Of a stretch of 64,000 bases of DNA, positions 55,778-64,000 are shown piece by piece (positions within the stretch are counted from its first letter, which is position 1; each line of letters opens with the position of its first letter). The notes below the pieces were generated by a model. That model was not told the origin of the DNA and did no database searches. It saw nothing but the letters and a program-made list of their open reading frames with translations. The DNA is taken from the NCBI RefSeq assembly GCF_001983995.1, contig NZ_CP019450.1, positions 2,852,001 to 2,916,000 on the forward strand, given 5' to 3'. A program made the translations under genes and the position numbers. This DNA is from Halioglobus japonicus (lineage in GTDB: Bacteria > Pseudomonadota > Gammaproteobacteria > Pseudomonadales > Halieaceae).

Positions 55778-56049
55778 TCAGCGCTCCTGGGCTTACTCGG
55801 CTGCAATGCGGGCGGCATTATCTTTATTAGCCATGGCCGGCATTGCGAGAGGTCACAAGAAAGAAACTATAGCCACGAGACAGGTGAAATGGGAACCGTA
55901 CAACGCGGTTTTCACCCGGTTGTACAAGCAGTCGTACCGCGAACAACACCCAGGTTGACCGCAGAGAACAATGTTTTTGACGCCATCGGTGCTGGCGCGG
56001 TGGCTACCCAGGTCTTATCTTTGTGTACATCTCTCCTGAGCGGCAGATT

Positions 56050-57051
56050 ATGAGCGAAGACACTCTCGACCGAGCATCGTTAATGGGCAAACGCCTGGGC
56101 CCATATCACAGCTTTAATCCTGTTTCGCGAGTGCAGATCTGGCAATGGTGCAGCGCCATGGGTGACAGCAATCCGCTTTACCTTGACCGGGAATATCACG
56201 CCAGCCACCGCATTGAAAACGCTATTGCCCCACCTACCATGATGCAGATGTGGACCATGCGCGACGTCAATATGCGCTACGCACCCGGTTCCACACAGGC
56301 GGCGCCCTACCGGATATTTGACGACCTGACGAAGGCGGGCTACCCGGCCAATGTCGCCGTCAGCTATGACCTGGAGTTTTTACGCTACCTGCAAGAAGGC
56401 GACCGCGCTCACCACTACACCACCATTGTCGATATCTCGCCACTGAAGGAAACCGCTCTGGGCAAGGGCTATTTTGTCACCGAGCAGGTTGAATACCTCG
56501 ACACTGACGACCAGCCCTTTGCCATCGCCAGAATCACCTATTTTCAGTATCAACCCCGGGCCGAACCGGCCAGTGGCACAGCGGCAGCTTCCAGCGAGCC
56601 AGACCAACCGGCAGCCTCCTCCCACACCTGGCAAACCGACTATCGTGATATCACTACCGCAGCGGTATCGGAAGGCCAGGCGTTGCCTGAATTGACTATT
56701 CCCATTACCCACAAGCTGATAGTCAGCGGCGCTGTTGCCAGCCAGGACTTTATCGATGTCCATCACAATCTCGGCGCTGCTCAAGACGCTGCTATGCCCG
56801 ACATCTTCATGAATATTCTCACCACCTGTGGCCTATCCGGCCGTTACCTTAGCGACTGGGCCGGGCCCGGCGGCCGCTTGCAGACGCTGCGCTTCAAGCT
56901 AATGGCACCCAACACGCCAGGGGACACCATGGTGTTTCAAGGACGTGTCAGCAGTGTCGAGGCCGACCATGTCTGTGTCGATTTCGGGGGCCGCAACAGC
57001 CGTGGATATCACGTGACCGGCAGCGCCACCGTGCGTCTCGCCGACCAATAA
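56050..57051 (+). CDS. Fused two-hotdog hydratase (N-terminal FAS1-DH plus MaoC)
   Basis: ATG 56050 gives 333 residues. Residues 1-175 match the separate subunit at 55238 (QIWQWCSAMGDSNPLYLD, IAPPTMMQMWTM), and residues about 205-333 match the subunit at 54823 (ASQDFIDVHHN, MPDIFMNILTTCGLSGRYLSDWAG). A short low-complexity Ala/Ser/Pro linker joins them. The catalytic Asp and His are kept. It is the fused counterpart of the divergent gene pair, so one locus carries both architectures. The SDR gene follows 14 bases later. Confidence 0.88.
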   Translation: MSEDTLDRASLMGKRLGPYHSFNPVSRVQIWQWCSAMGDSNPLYLDREYHASHRIENAIAPPTMMQMWTMRDVNMRYAPGSTQAAPYRIFDDLTKAGYPANVAVSYDLEFLRYLQEGDRAHHYTTIVDISPLKETALGKGYFVTEQVEYLDTDDQPFAIARITYFQYQPRAEPASGTAAASSEPDQPAASSHTWQTDYRDITTAAVSEGQALPELTIPITHKLIVSGAVASQDFIDVHHNLGAAQDAAMPDIFMNILTTCGLSGRYLSDWAGPGGRLQTLRFKLMAPNTPGDTMVFQGRVSSVEADHVCVDFGGRNSRGYHVTGSATVRLADQ

Positions 57052-57065
57052 CAAGGAGTTAGTAC

Positions 57066-57872
57066 ATGAGTAACCGCTTCCAGACCAAAGTAGCCATCGT
57101 TACCGGCGGCAGCATGGGTATTGGCAGAGCGACCGCCCTGCAACTGGCCCGCGAGGGCGCACAGGTCATTGCCTGTGCGCGCCGCAGGCCGCGCCTCGAT
57201 AGTCTCGCGGACGAAATCGCAGCCTTCGGCGGAAAATTCCGCGGCGTTGAACTGGACATCGGTGACATCGATGCTTTCCCCGCGCTTATCCAGAATACGG
57301 CGGATGAGTTCGGACGCCTGGATATTCTGGTGAACAATGCGCCAACGGTCATCGGTGGCATGATCGTCGACCAGGACATCGATGCCTGGCGCGCCAACTT
57401 CGGGGTCTGCGTGGAGAGTGTCTTCATCGGCGTACAGGCCGCCCTTAAGATCATGCAGCCCCAGGGCAGCGGCGCCATCATCAACATCTCCTCTGTCAGC
57501 AGCCTGCGCGCTGGTATCGCCGCCGGTGCGTACTCCGCCGCTAAAGCTGCGGTCAACCAGTTCAGCATGTGTGCCGCCATGGAAGCAGCACCCTATGGTG
57601 TGCGCGTGAATGTCGTTGCGCCCGGCGCGGTGGAAACACCGGGGCTTGACGCTTCCGTGCACAAGAACGATGCAATGAAGGCCCTTATGGCCTCGTCCAT
57701 TCCCATCCAGCGCCTGGGCACACCAGAAGACCTGGCCCAGTCCATTTGCTTCCTGGCCTCCGACGAGGCGACATTTATCACCGGAGTAGTGCTACCGGTT
57801 GACGGCGGCAAGACGCCACAACTGCACGTGCCGGACTGGGAGCTAACACTGGATAATCGCACTGCCAAATAA
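57066..57872 (+). CDS. SDR-family oxidoreductase
   Basis: A 268-residue classical SDR. VAIVTGGSMGIGRATALQLA is the cofactor site, DILVNNAPTVIGG the structural NNA motif, and ISSVSSLRAGIAAGAYSAAKAAV the catalytic Ser-Tyr-Lys. The C terminus has the usual GVVLPVDGGKTP. Oxidation of a hydroxyl on a steroid or 3-hydroxyacyl-CoA is likely from context. The stop is followed directly by the truncated OYE-type remnant. Confidence 0.9.
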   Translation: MSNRFQTKVAIVTGGSMGIGRATALQLAREGAQVIACARRRPRLDSLADEIAAFGGKFRGVELDIGDIDAFPALIQNTADEFGRLDILVNNAPTVIGGMIVDQDIDAWRANFGVCVESVFIGVQAALKIMQPQGSGAIINISSVSSLRAGIAAGAYSAAKAAVNQFSMCAAMEAAPYGVRVNVVAPGAVETPGLDASVHKNDAMKALMASSIPIQRLGTPEDLAQSICFLASDEATFITGVVLPVDGGKTPQLHVPDWELTLDNRTAK

Positions 57873-59275
57873 ATTCCCCATCCTGGTGCGCCTAGATGCG
57901 ATGGAATATCGCACTGAAGGCGGTATTAGGCCTGCGACGTTGTGGTCACTGCGCAACCGTGCGAAGCCGCAGGCGCCGACGCAATAGATGTGAGTGCCTA
58001 TGGCAATGTCGCGCACGCCATCGCATTTACCGAGGCGCCGCTGGTGCACGCCCAAGGGGGCTTTGTCGACTTTGCCAAACGGGTAAACGCGCCGTCAGTA
58101 TCCCGGTCATTGGCGTAGGCCGCATAGAACCCGAAAACGCTGATCGTCATATCGCAGAAGGCGACTTTGACTTCCTGGCCATGGGCCGCAAATTACTGGC
58201 GGACCCTGACCTGCCCAACAAGCTTGTGGGCAACCACGCCGGGGCGATTCGCCCTTGTATTTATTGCTATAGCTGTGTCAGCCAGATCTTCATCAACCAG
58301 CCCATGATGTGCGCCGTGAACAGCTCAACCGGCCGGGAACACGAGGGCGACATACTCGCCAGCACCGCCAGGCCGCAGCGCGTACTTGTGATTGGCGGCG
58401 GCCCGGGAGGCATGGAAGCCGCTCGCATCCTTACCGAACGTGGCCATCAGGTCGCCCTCTGGGAAAAAGACAAGGATCTCGTCGGCACCGCCAGAATCGC
58501 AGCGCTGGCCTACGAACCCAACGGTCGGCTCATCCAGTATCTGCAACAGGAAATGCGTCGTTTGCCGATCGCGCTTGAGACGGGCAAGCAGGCGTCAGCA
58601 GTGACTATCGCGCAGTACCGGGCAGACCATGTCATTGTTGCAACCGGCGCGCTGCGTCGGGCGCCTGATATCACGGGCAAGGAACAGCGACACGTCTTCG
58701 ATGTTGATGAACTGCGAGGCATCTTACTCGGCACCGACACCCGCGCCGCCGCTAAACTGTCGCCCCTGGCACGCATGGCTGTCAGCATCGCGCGGTTCTC
58801 GCAGGCCTTACGTTCGATCAAATTGCTGCGTTTCGCATCGCGCATCTGGATGCCCATCGCCGATGAAGTTGTCATTATTGGCGGCGGTCTGGTAGGTCTG
58901 GAGCTGGCCGAATTTCTGGTCGAACGGGGCCGCAAGATCACCGTCATTGAGCCCGGCACTGCCCTGGGCGCGGAACTGGCCATTGTGCGCCGAGCCCGGG
59001 TATTGCACGAGTTGCGCGAGCACGGGGTCAGAACCCTGAATCGCGCCGCCGTCAAAGAGATACGCAGCGACGCAGTGGTCTATGCACACAAAGGCGAATT
59101 GCAGGATGTCCCCGCAAAACAGGTGATTATCGCTATGGGCGCCGAGGGAGATGCGAGCATGACTGACCAGCTTGTCGATTTGCCCGCGACCATCCACCGT
59201 GTGGGTGATTGCCGCGACGTCGGTTACATCGATGGTGCTATTGCCGACGCCCGCCGGATCAGCCAGTTAATTTAG
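57873..59275 (+). pseudogene. 5'-truncated OYE/2,4-dienoyl-CoA reductase-type flavoenzyme
   Basis: Intact relatives have about 650-680 residues: an N-terminal TIM barrel, a 4Fe-4S site and a C-terminal FAD/NAD domain. Here the barrel starts abruptly after the SDR stop with FPILVRLDAMEYRTEGG, continues in another frame (DVVVTAQPCEAAGADAIDVSAYGN), and shifts again at 58085-58087 to reach SIPVIGVGRI. The rest is intact: CIYCYSCVSQIFINQPMMC (cluster cysteines), VLVIGGGPGGMEAARIL, EVVIIGGGLVGLELAEFL. At least 220 N-terminal residues are missing. It is a remnant unless assembly deleted the 5' part. Confidence 0.8.
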
Positions 59276-60573
59276 TCGCTGACCACCTCATTTTTGTAGA
59301 CCACGCCATCCTTCATGACGAACGCCACCCGCTCAAGGGTGGTGATGTCGTCCCGAGGGTCTTCCTGTACAGCGACAATATCGGCGAGGTAGCCTGCGGC
59401 TAGCTTACCGAGCTCATCATCGGTCCGGGTGAGTTTGGCACCATGCCAGGTAGCGCTGCGAACCGCCTCCAGGGGTTTCATTCCCCCTTGCACCATCAGG
59501 GCAAACTCTTTGCCGTTATCGCCATGTGCCGACACACCCGTGTCTGTGCCGAACGCAATGGGCACACCGTACTCGTACGCCCGGTTAAAGGTGTCCATCA
59601 TCAGCGGGCCAATTGTGGCGGCTTTAGTGCGCACCATCTCCGGAAAAAAACCCTTGGTCTGGGCCTTGTCTTCGACCCACTTACCCGCCAGCAACGTGGG
59701 CACCATGTAAGTGCCCTGCTTTTTCATAAGCTTCATGATTTTTTCGTCCATGTAGGTGCCGTGTTCAATCGAATCGACACCGGCGACCACCGCACGGTAC
59801 ATACCCTCGGTACCATGCGCGTGGGCCGCCACGGGCATGCCGTAGTCGCGCGCTGTTGCAATAACGCCTTCGAGTTCATCGGCCATAAACTGTGGATTCT
59901 GACCGGACTTGGCGGCGGACAGCACGCCACCGGTGGCTGTGATCTTAATCATATCGGCGCCATTCTTATAACGCTGTCGAACCGCATGACGTGCTTCATA
60001 GGGGCCATTAATCACACCGCCCACCGGGCCGAGGTCAAACATCAGCTCGCGCTTGCGACCATTGGTGCCATCGGCATGGCCGCCTGTGGTGGCGATGGAA
60101 CGGCCGGATGCTATGACCCGAGGGCCTGGCACCAGACCTTTATTAATGGCGTTGCGCACAGCAATGGATGAGCCGTGGCTCTGGTCGGCAAGTTCCCGCA
60201 CCTGGGTAAAGCCTGCCATCAGGGTTTTCTCGGCGTTAATCGTCGCGCGTATTCCATAATCGACGGCGTTGAGTTTGAAGTCTTCAAGGTACACATGCGC
60301 GGAAAATTGATGCGCCAGATGCACATGCATGTCCATCAGGCCGGGCATACAGGTTGCGCTCTTGAGATCGACGATATCGTCGTCCAGTGCCGGCGCCTGA
60401 TATCCACTCTCAACCGCCAAAATGCGATTGCCTTCGAGCCGGATCGTCTGGCGCTCGAGCATTTTGAGTGGCTCTACCTGGACCAACTGCCCGCAATAAA
60501 CCACGGTCTCGGCCTGCACCGCGCCGGCACCAGTGAGTGCCATCGCTGCTACAACGCCCAACATCCGTTTCAT
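59272..60573 (-). CDS. Exported amidohydrolase (imidazolonepropionase/prolidase-like)
   Basis: A 433-residue enzyme with a signal peptide (MKRMLGVVAAMALTGAGAV QA). MPGLMDMHVHLAHQF is the metal H-x-H motif, and VAAHAHGTEGMYRAVVAGVDSIEHGTYMD holds the next two histidines. AFGTDTGVSAHGD holds the active-site aspartate. The type is a periplasmic metal-dependent hydrolase acting on amides or cyclic compounds. It is convergent with the OYE remnant. The substrate is unknown. Confidence 0.9.
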   Translation of the reverse strand: MKRMLGVVAAMALTGAGAVQAETVVYCGQLVQVEPLKMLERQTIRLEGNRILAVESGYQAPALDDDIVDLKSATCMPGLMDMHVHLAHQFSAHVYLEDFKLNAVDYGIRATINAEKTLMAGFTQVRELADQSHGSSIAVRNAINKGLVPGPRVIASGRSIATTGGHADGTNGRKRELMFDLGPVGGVINGPYEARHAVRQRYKNGADMIKITATGGVLSAAKSGQNPQFMADELEGVIATARDYGMPVAAHAHGTEGMYRAVVAGVDSIEHGTYMDEKIMKLMKKQGTYMVPTLLAGKWVEDKAQTKGFFPEMVRTKAATIGPLMMDTFNRAYEYGVPIAFGTDTGVSAHGDNGKEFALMVQGGMKPLEAVRSATWHGAKLTRTDDELGKLAAGYLADIVAVQEDPRDDITTLERVAFVMKDGVVYKNEVVSD

Positions 60574-60610
60574 GATTTCGCTCCTTATACTGCAAATTAT
60601 TAGTATTGAC

Positions 60611-62368
60611 TTACTGCGTCACCGGCGCCATTACACCCAGTTGCAGTTGCAGGGACCCATTCTGCCCTTGATCCGGTACCAGACGCCAGCCTCCCGACGG
60701 TATGATACCGGCCTTCTCCAGGCTGGCCAGCGCAGCTGCCAACTGCGCCTCGACCCCTGCCTCCGGGAACACCGCAAATGACACAAAATCAAAGGCTTTA
60801 GTCGACACGACCCGATAGCGCCCTCTCGCCTGGGCATTGCCCCGCAATGGAATGCCTATGCCTCTGATATTCTGCAGGTTGAGAAACTGGGGCGCACCGT
60901 CCGCGGTGCCACTGGCTTTGACCAGGCTGACACTCTGGCGCACCGCGAGCGTGCGCATCTGCGGCAGCAATTGTTCCAGTGGTTCGTCATTGGCCGCAAA
61001 GAAATAACGGGTAGCTGCAGCGCGCTGCACTTCCAGCACCGTAACGGTGTCGACGTCCGCAGATTCAAGCTCGATTTCAGGCTGGGTAGGCGCTGGCTGC
61101 TGCGGCATTGATTCGATCAGAGCCAACTGCTTACCCTCACTACCGACACAGGGCCCGCGCACGCGTCGCAACTCATCCTCATTGGGTGGCACCGCATCCA
61201 TAAACTTCAACCACTGCGCCGCTTGCTGATGAGCGCCGCCGACCAGTGTAGCGTTGATCAGCACCTGCCGGGCCGGCGCATCTCGGCCCTGCTTGAGCAG
61301 ACTGACACCCAGCAGCAGGTTGGCCCGACTGACAAAGCGATCTTCAAGGCGCCGCTGACAGGCTGACAGCACCGTTTGCTCCACGTCCGGCCAGGCCTCA
61401 TCTTCCAATTGCAGCTGCGCAAGATAGAGGTATAGTTCGGTGTCGCCCGTCTCCCGCGCGGCCGCTACCAGGGCCTGCTGTGCCCGATCGCGCTCTCGCG
61501 CCTGGAACCATAATTCAAAGACCTTGCGCAAATGCGCGCCGCTGCGGGGTAATGCACCGGCGGCCATAAGCTGCTCCAGCAGGGACGCAGCGCCATAGGG
61601 ATTGCCGTTAACCGCCAACAGGTCAACCAGAAGCACATACTGGGATGGATCGAAGTCCACCCCTTGCTCCATCGCCAGCATCAGCTGGTCCAGGGCAGCC
61701 TGGCGCTTGTTCTGCTGTAGATAGACAGAGACCAGCTGATGCCAGTAATCCGCCTCCTGCGGCGCAGCCACAAGTAGCTCCCTGAGCAGGGTTTCACATT
61801 GCGGATAGGCGCCAGCGCGGTAGTACAATGCCAATGCCTGGGGTTTCTGCTCTTCATCCAGCGTGAGTCCTGCGGCTTGCACACCATCCAGTGCAACCAC
61901 CACAGCCACATAGTCACCCAACCGGTAGCGCGCTTGCGCCAGCAGCAGAAAATCCCCGGTAGCTGGCACGAGTTCCATGGCCAACACCTCATCTAGCAGG
62001 CTGGCAGCTGCCGCGAATTCCTCCGCCTGGAGATAGACCTGAGCGAGCTCACGGCGCATTTCCCGATTGGCCACCGCAGACAGGCCATCGCTGCGCAGCG
62101 CCTCGCGATACCATGCTATTGCCGCAGGGTAGTCGCCTTCGTTCACGTAGTGACGGGCCAGGTGTCGCGTTGCGCTGGAACGCGCATAGGGATCGCGAAT
62201 GCTGTCTATGCTCTGCTCCAGCTCCTGCAGCGACATCTCGCTGCCCTTGCCAATGTCACCCAGCGGGTCGAGCAATACCCGGCTGCGATACTGACCGGTG
62301 TCCTGGGCCAATGCCACGGCCACGAACTGGCTCAGCAGCAGGGCGAGCAAAAGCGGTTTAATCAACAT
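60611..62368 (-). CDS. Exported TPR protein of the TonB2 operon
   Basis: A 585-residue protein with a signal peptide (MLIKPLLLALLLSQFVAVALA). Roughly residues 55-400 form tetratricopeptide-like repeats (ARHYVNEGDYPAAIAWYREAL, LAQVYLQAEEFAAAASLLDEVL, LVSVYLQQNKRQAALDQLMLA). The last 130 residues form a separate alpha/beta region. It is the last gene of the ExbB-ExbD-TonB-TPR unit, an arrangement known from Vibrio and Shewanella TonB2 systems in which the TPR protein aids uptake. Its start overlaps the tonB end by 11 bases. Confidence 0.88.
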   Translation of the reverse strand: MLIKPLLLALLLSQFVAVALAQDTGQYRSRVLLDPLGDIGKGSEMSLQELEQSIDSIRDPYARSSATRHLARHYVNEGDYPAAIAWYREALRSDGLSAVANREMRRELAQVYLQAEEFAAAASLLDEVLAMELVPATGDFLLLAQARYRLGDYVAVVVALDGVQAAGLTLDEEQKPQALALYYRAGAYPQCETLLRELLVAAPQEADYWHQLVSVYLQQNKRQAALDQLMLAMEQGVDFDPSQYVLLVDLLAVNGNPYGAASLLEQLMAAGALPRSGAHLRKVFELWFQARERDRAQQALVAAARETGDTELYLYLAQLQLEDEAWPDVEQTVLSACQRRLEDRFVSRANLLLGVSLLKQGRDAPARQVLINATLVGGAHQQAAQWLKFMDAVPPNEDELRRVRGPCVGSEGKQLALIESMPQQPAPTQPEIELESADVDTVTVLEVQRAAATRYFFAANDEPLEQLLPQMRTLAVRQSVSLVKASGTADGAPQFLNLQNIRGIGIPLRGNAQARGRYRVVSTKAFDFVSFAVFPEAGVEAQLAAALASLEKAGIIPSGGWRLVPDQGQNGSLQLQLGVMAPVTQ

Positions 62369-63055
62369 TGGGGAGATTCTGCGGATAGTCTTCCCAGTGC
62401 ACCTCTACCCGCTGGGTGAGCACCAGATTACTGCGCTGTTTACCTTTGAATGAAAGGGTGTACCGCCAGTCTTCCACAGCGGCAATCACTTTCTCCTCGA
62501 AGACGCCGCGGGGTCTTGCATCGAGGATGCGCACATTGCGGGTTGCGCCCTCGGGTGTGACGGTAAATGCCACCAGCACCCAGCCACTGATCTTATTTTC
62601 CCAGGCAACCTCAGGCACGTTGGGTTTGCGCGTGTTGTACGGCACCACCTCCACAAAGCCCCGGGCATCCTGGCCACCGCTGCCAAAACTGGCCGCCCCC
62701 TGAGCCGCGGGGCGGCCCAGGTATCGCCGACTGCATTGATAGCAAGATCGCCCATAGCCAGATCCAGCACCGGCATCTGCAATTCCTGGGTCACTTCTGC
62801 CACCGCAGGCGTCGCTACCTGTAGCGGCTCCAGTTCAGGCTCCACGGGCGCGTCTTCAGGGCTGTCTTCGGGCTCGGTATCATCCTCGGGCTCAGGCAGG
62901 TCACGCAGTATGGTCACTTCCTCGTACACCGCGAGTTCTATGTCCTCGCGCTGGCTGCCCTCGATCAGGCTCTGGATAAAGACAAACACCGCCAGCGTAA
63001 TCGCCAGCGCTCCCAAGGCCGCAGGGAATACTCTCTCGGAAGCGATCACGCTCAC
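62358..63055 (-). CDS. tonB: TonB-family energy transducer, one-base frameshift
   Basis: Two frames join into a 232-residue TonB: an N-terminal membrane anchor (RVFPAALGALAITLAVFVFI), an acidic Pro/Glu-rich spacer (EPEDDTEPEDSPEDAPVEPE) and a C-terminal TonB domain (GWVLVAFTVTPEGATRNVRILDARP… VEDWRY). The break is at three C on the plus strand (62716-62718); a fourth gives DTWGRPAAQGAASFGSGGQ and reads into the C-terminal domain. It transmits proton-motive force to TonB receptors. It overlaps exbD by four bases and the TPR gene by 11. Confidence 0.85.
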
Positions 63056-63462
63056 TGGCTGCCCTTGTCGGCGGCAATGGCTATACCCTGCACACCGGCC
63101 AGGCGCACCTGGTCCATGACTTCGACCAGCATCCGCGTCGAAGAGGCCTCATCCGCCTGGATAATCACCGACCCTTCTGGATTATCCGCGTGCAAGCGCG
63201 CCACAATGGCGCGAACACTGCGAGGATCTACCGGTCGCCTGTCGACCCAGACTTCACCACTGGCCGTAATGGCGATGAAAATATTCGCGCTCTCCTGGGC
63301 GGACGCGGTTTCTGCCTGCGGCGAATTGACCGCCACACCCGACTCCTTGACGAATGACGTGGTGACAATAAAAAAGATCAACATGATAAACACGATGTCC
63401 AGCATCGGTGTCATGTCGAGTTCGGCTTCATCCTCGCTGGGGATATGACGACGGGCACTCAT
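63052..63462 (-). CDS. exbD: ExbD-family proton-channel protein
   Basis: A 136-residue protein with an N-terminal anchor (DEAELDMTPMLDIVFIMLIFFIVTTSFV) that includes the essential proton-carrying aspartate (DMTPMLD), and a periplasmic domain (SVIIQADEASSTRMLVEVMDQVRLAGV). It is typical for ExbD2. Starts and stops overlap both neighbours by four bases. Confidence 0.93.
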   Translation of the reverse strand: MSARRHIPSEDEAELDMTPMLDIVFIMLIFFIVTTSFVKESGVAVNSPQAETASAQESANIFIAITASGEVWVDRRPVDPRSVRAIVARLHADNPEGSVIIQADEASSTRMLVEVMDQVRLAGVQGIAIAADKGSQ

Positions 63463-63980
63463 GCCGCCACCTCCAGTACCAGGCGCCCCTGGAGTTTACT
63501 GGCCGCTCGATCGGCGAGCTGCCTGAGGCGCACGGTAAAATAAATCCCTGTCAGTGCAACGACCAGACCCGCCATGGTCGGGATCGTCGCCCGATAAATG
63601 CCGCTGGCCATGGCCTGCGCATCATCGTTACCGCTGACTGCAATCACTTCAAACACGCCGACCATACCCACTACCGTGCCCAGTAAGCCCAGCAGGGGGC
63701 ACAGGACCACCAGCACTTTGATCAACGGTATACCCGCATGCAGCGCCATACTGTTCTCTGATACCAGCGCCTCACGGATGCGCCGGGCGCGCCACGAATC
63801 CCGATCGATGCGAGCCTGCCAGGCACTGACCACCTTCTCCGCACGGCGCGGCCAGACAAAGCGCAGAAAAATGGCCCGCTCAAGAATGAGAAACCACAAC
63901 AGCAGGCAGGTCGCAAATAACAGCCACAGCACTTCGCCCCCCTGGGCCATAAAATCGGTGATCTGGTAGACCTGATTCAT
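63459..63980 (-). CDS. exbB: MotA/TolQ/ExbB-family proton-channel protein
   Basis: A 173-residue inner-membrane protein. Helix one (EVLWLLFATCLLLWFLILER), then a cytoplasmic arm, then PLIKVLVVLCPLLGLLGTVVGMVGVFEVI and a final helix with MASGIYRATIPTMAGLVVALTGIYF. The short form matches ExbB2. It works with ExbD and TonB to energise outer-membrane receptors. Confidence 0.93.
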   Translation of the reverse strand: MNQVYQITDFMAQGGEVLWLLFATCLLLWFLILERAIFLRFVWPRRAEKVVSAWQARIDRDSWRARRIREALVSENSMALHAGIPLIKVLVVLCPLLGLLGTVVGMVGVFEVIAVSGNDDAQAMASGIYRATIPTMAGLVVALTGIYFTVRLRQLADRAASKLQGRLVLEVAA

Positions 63981-63981
63981 C

Positions 63982-64000
63982 TTAGCCGTCCTGCTGCTCT
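63982..64000 (-). CDS. 3' end of an upstream gene, probably TtpC-like
   Basis: Only the last five or six codons (…EQQDG, stop TAA at 63982-63984) are inside the window. In homologous operons the gene upstream of exbB2 is the larger MotA/TolQ-type protein TtpC, so that is my guess. The sequence itself cannot confirm it. Confidence 0.4.

Noticed and set aside
59443..60171. 242-codon plus-strand frame within the amidohydrolase gene
   Set aside because: Antisense shadow of a clearly conserved enzyme with catalytic motifs in the minus frame.

Overview
The window reads as the chromosome of a Gram-negative, probably marine gammaproteobacterium. The basis is a TonB-dependent receptor, an ExbB-ExbD-TonB-TPR operon of the TonB2 kind, an RND efflux pair, a Pseudomonas-like glutamyl-tRNA synthetase and TruC, and large acyl-CoA/steroid-type catabolic clusters. 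The Halieaceae/Spongiibacteraceae area is my best guess, by inference only.

Layout. (1) 1-9.6 kb: a catabolic unit with a CoA-transferase, HMG-CoA lyase, hydantoinase/oxoprolinase-type HyuA and HyuB, a PrpR-like sigma-54 activator and a TonB-dependent receptor, closed by a terminator. (2) 9.6-20.6 kb: a gene-poor, visibly more AT-rich stretch with gene remnants, an orphan TAXI solute-binding protein, a predicted beta-barrel protein, an unknown membrane protein, a large sulfatase and a glucosaminidase. It ends at the 3' side of a tRNA-Ala(GGC) gene. (3) 20.7-30.2 kb: mostly ordinary genes (a membrane-anchored TauD-type dioxygenase, DUF4345, FKBP isomerase, YchJ, TRIC channel, serine deaminase, tandem thioredoxin-fold protein, gltX, truC, asparaginase, double NTF2-fold protein). 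(4) 30.2-31.4 kb: a decayed locus with a histidine-kinase tail and another remnant, followed by a TauD dioxygenase, a YqaA-type membrane protein and an RND efflux pair. (5) 37.6-43.3 kb: a TetR-controlled divergent cluster of two acyl-CoA dehydrogenases, a DUF35-bearing hydratase subunit, a MaoC subunit and a thiolase-fold aldolase. It matches the actinobacterial ChsE1/ChsE2-ChsH1/ChsH2-Ltp2 set for removing the last three side-chain carbons of steroids. (6) 43.5-47.3 kb: a TlpA-DUF4266-DUF3570-ApbE module facing a haem-c lipoprotein. (7) 47.4-50.5 kb: MAPEG, an S1P-lyase-like PLP enzyme and a DUF819 membrane protein. (8) 50.5-60.6 kb: a second acyl-CoA/steroid-type cluster with a FadA5-like thiolase, two SDRs, an LLM oxidoreductase, a SnoaL-like protein, split and fused two-hotdog hydratases, a 5'-truncated OYE-type flavoenzyme and an amidohydrolase. 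(9) 60.6-64 kb: the TPR-TonB-ExbD-ExbB operon.

Together clusters 5 and 8 suggest beta-oxidation of a steroid-like side chain: dehydrogenation, hydration on paired hotdog subunits, SDR oxidation, FadA5-type thiolysis, and a final hydratase-aldolase step. The TonB receptor and TonB/ExbBD energise uptake.

A pervasive oddity: about ten genes are interrupted by a single missing base, nearly always in a G/C context, and each is restored by adding one base. The affected genes are hyuA, the TAXI gene, a membrane protein, serine deaminase, a DUF3604 fragment, an acyl-CoA dehydrogenase, the LLM oxidoreductase (twice), the OYE remnant and tonB. This looks more like consensus deletion error than real decay, so spans are given for the repaired genes. 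The decayed loci at 9.7, 15.6, 30.3-31.4 and 57.9 kb carry more damage than one missing base and look genuinely degraded.
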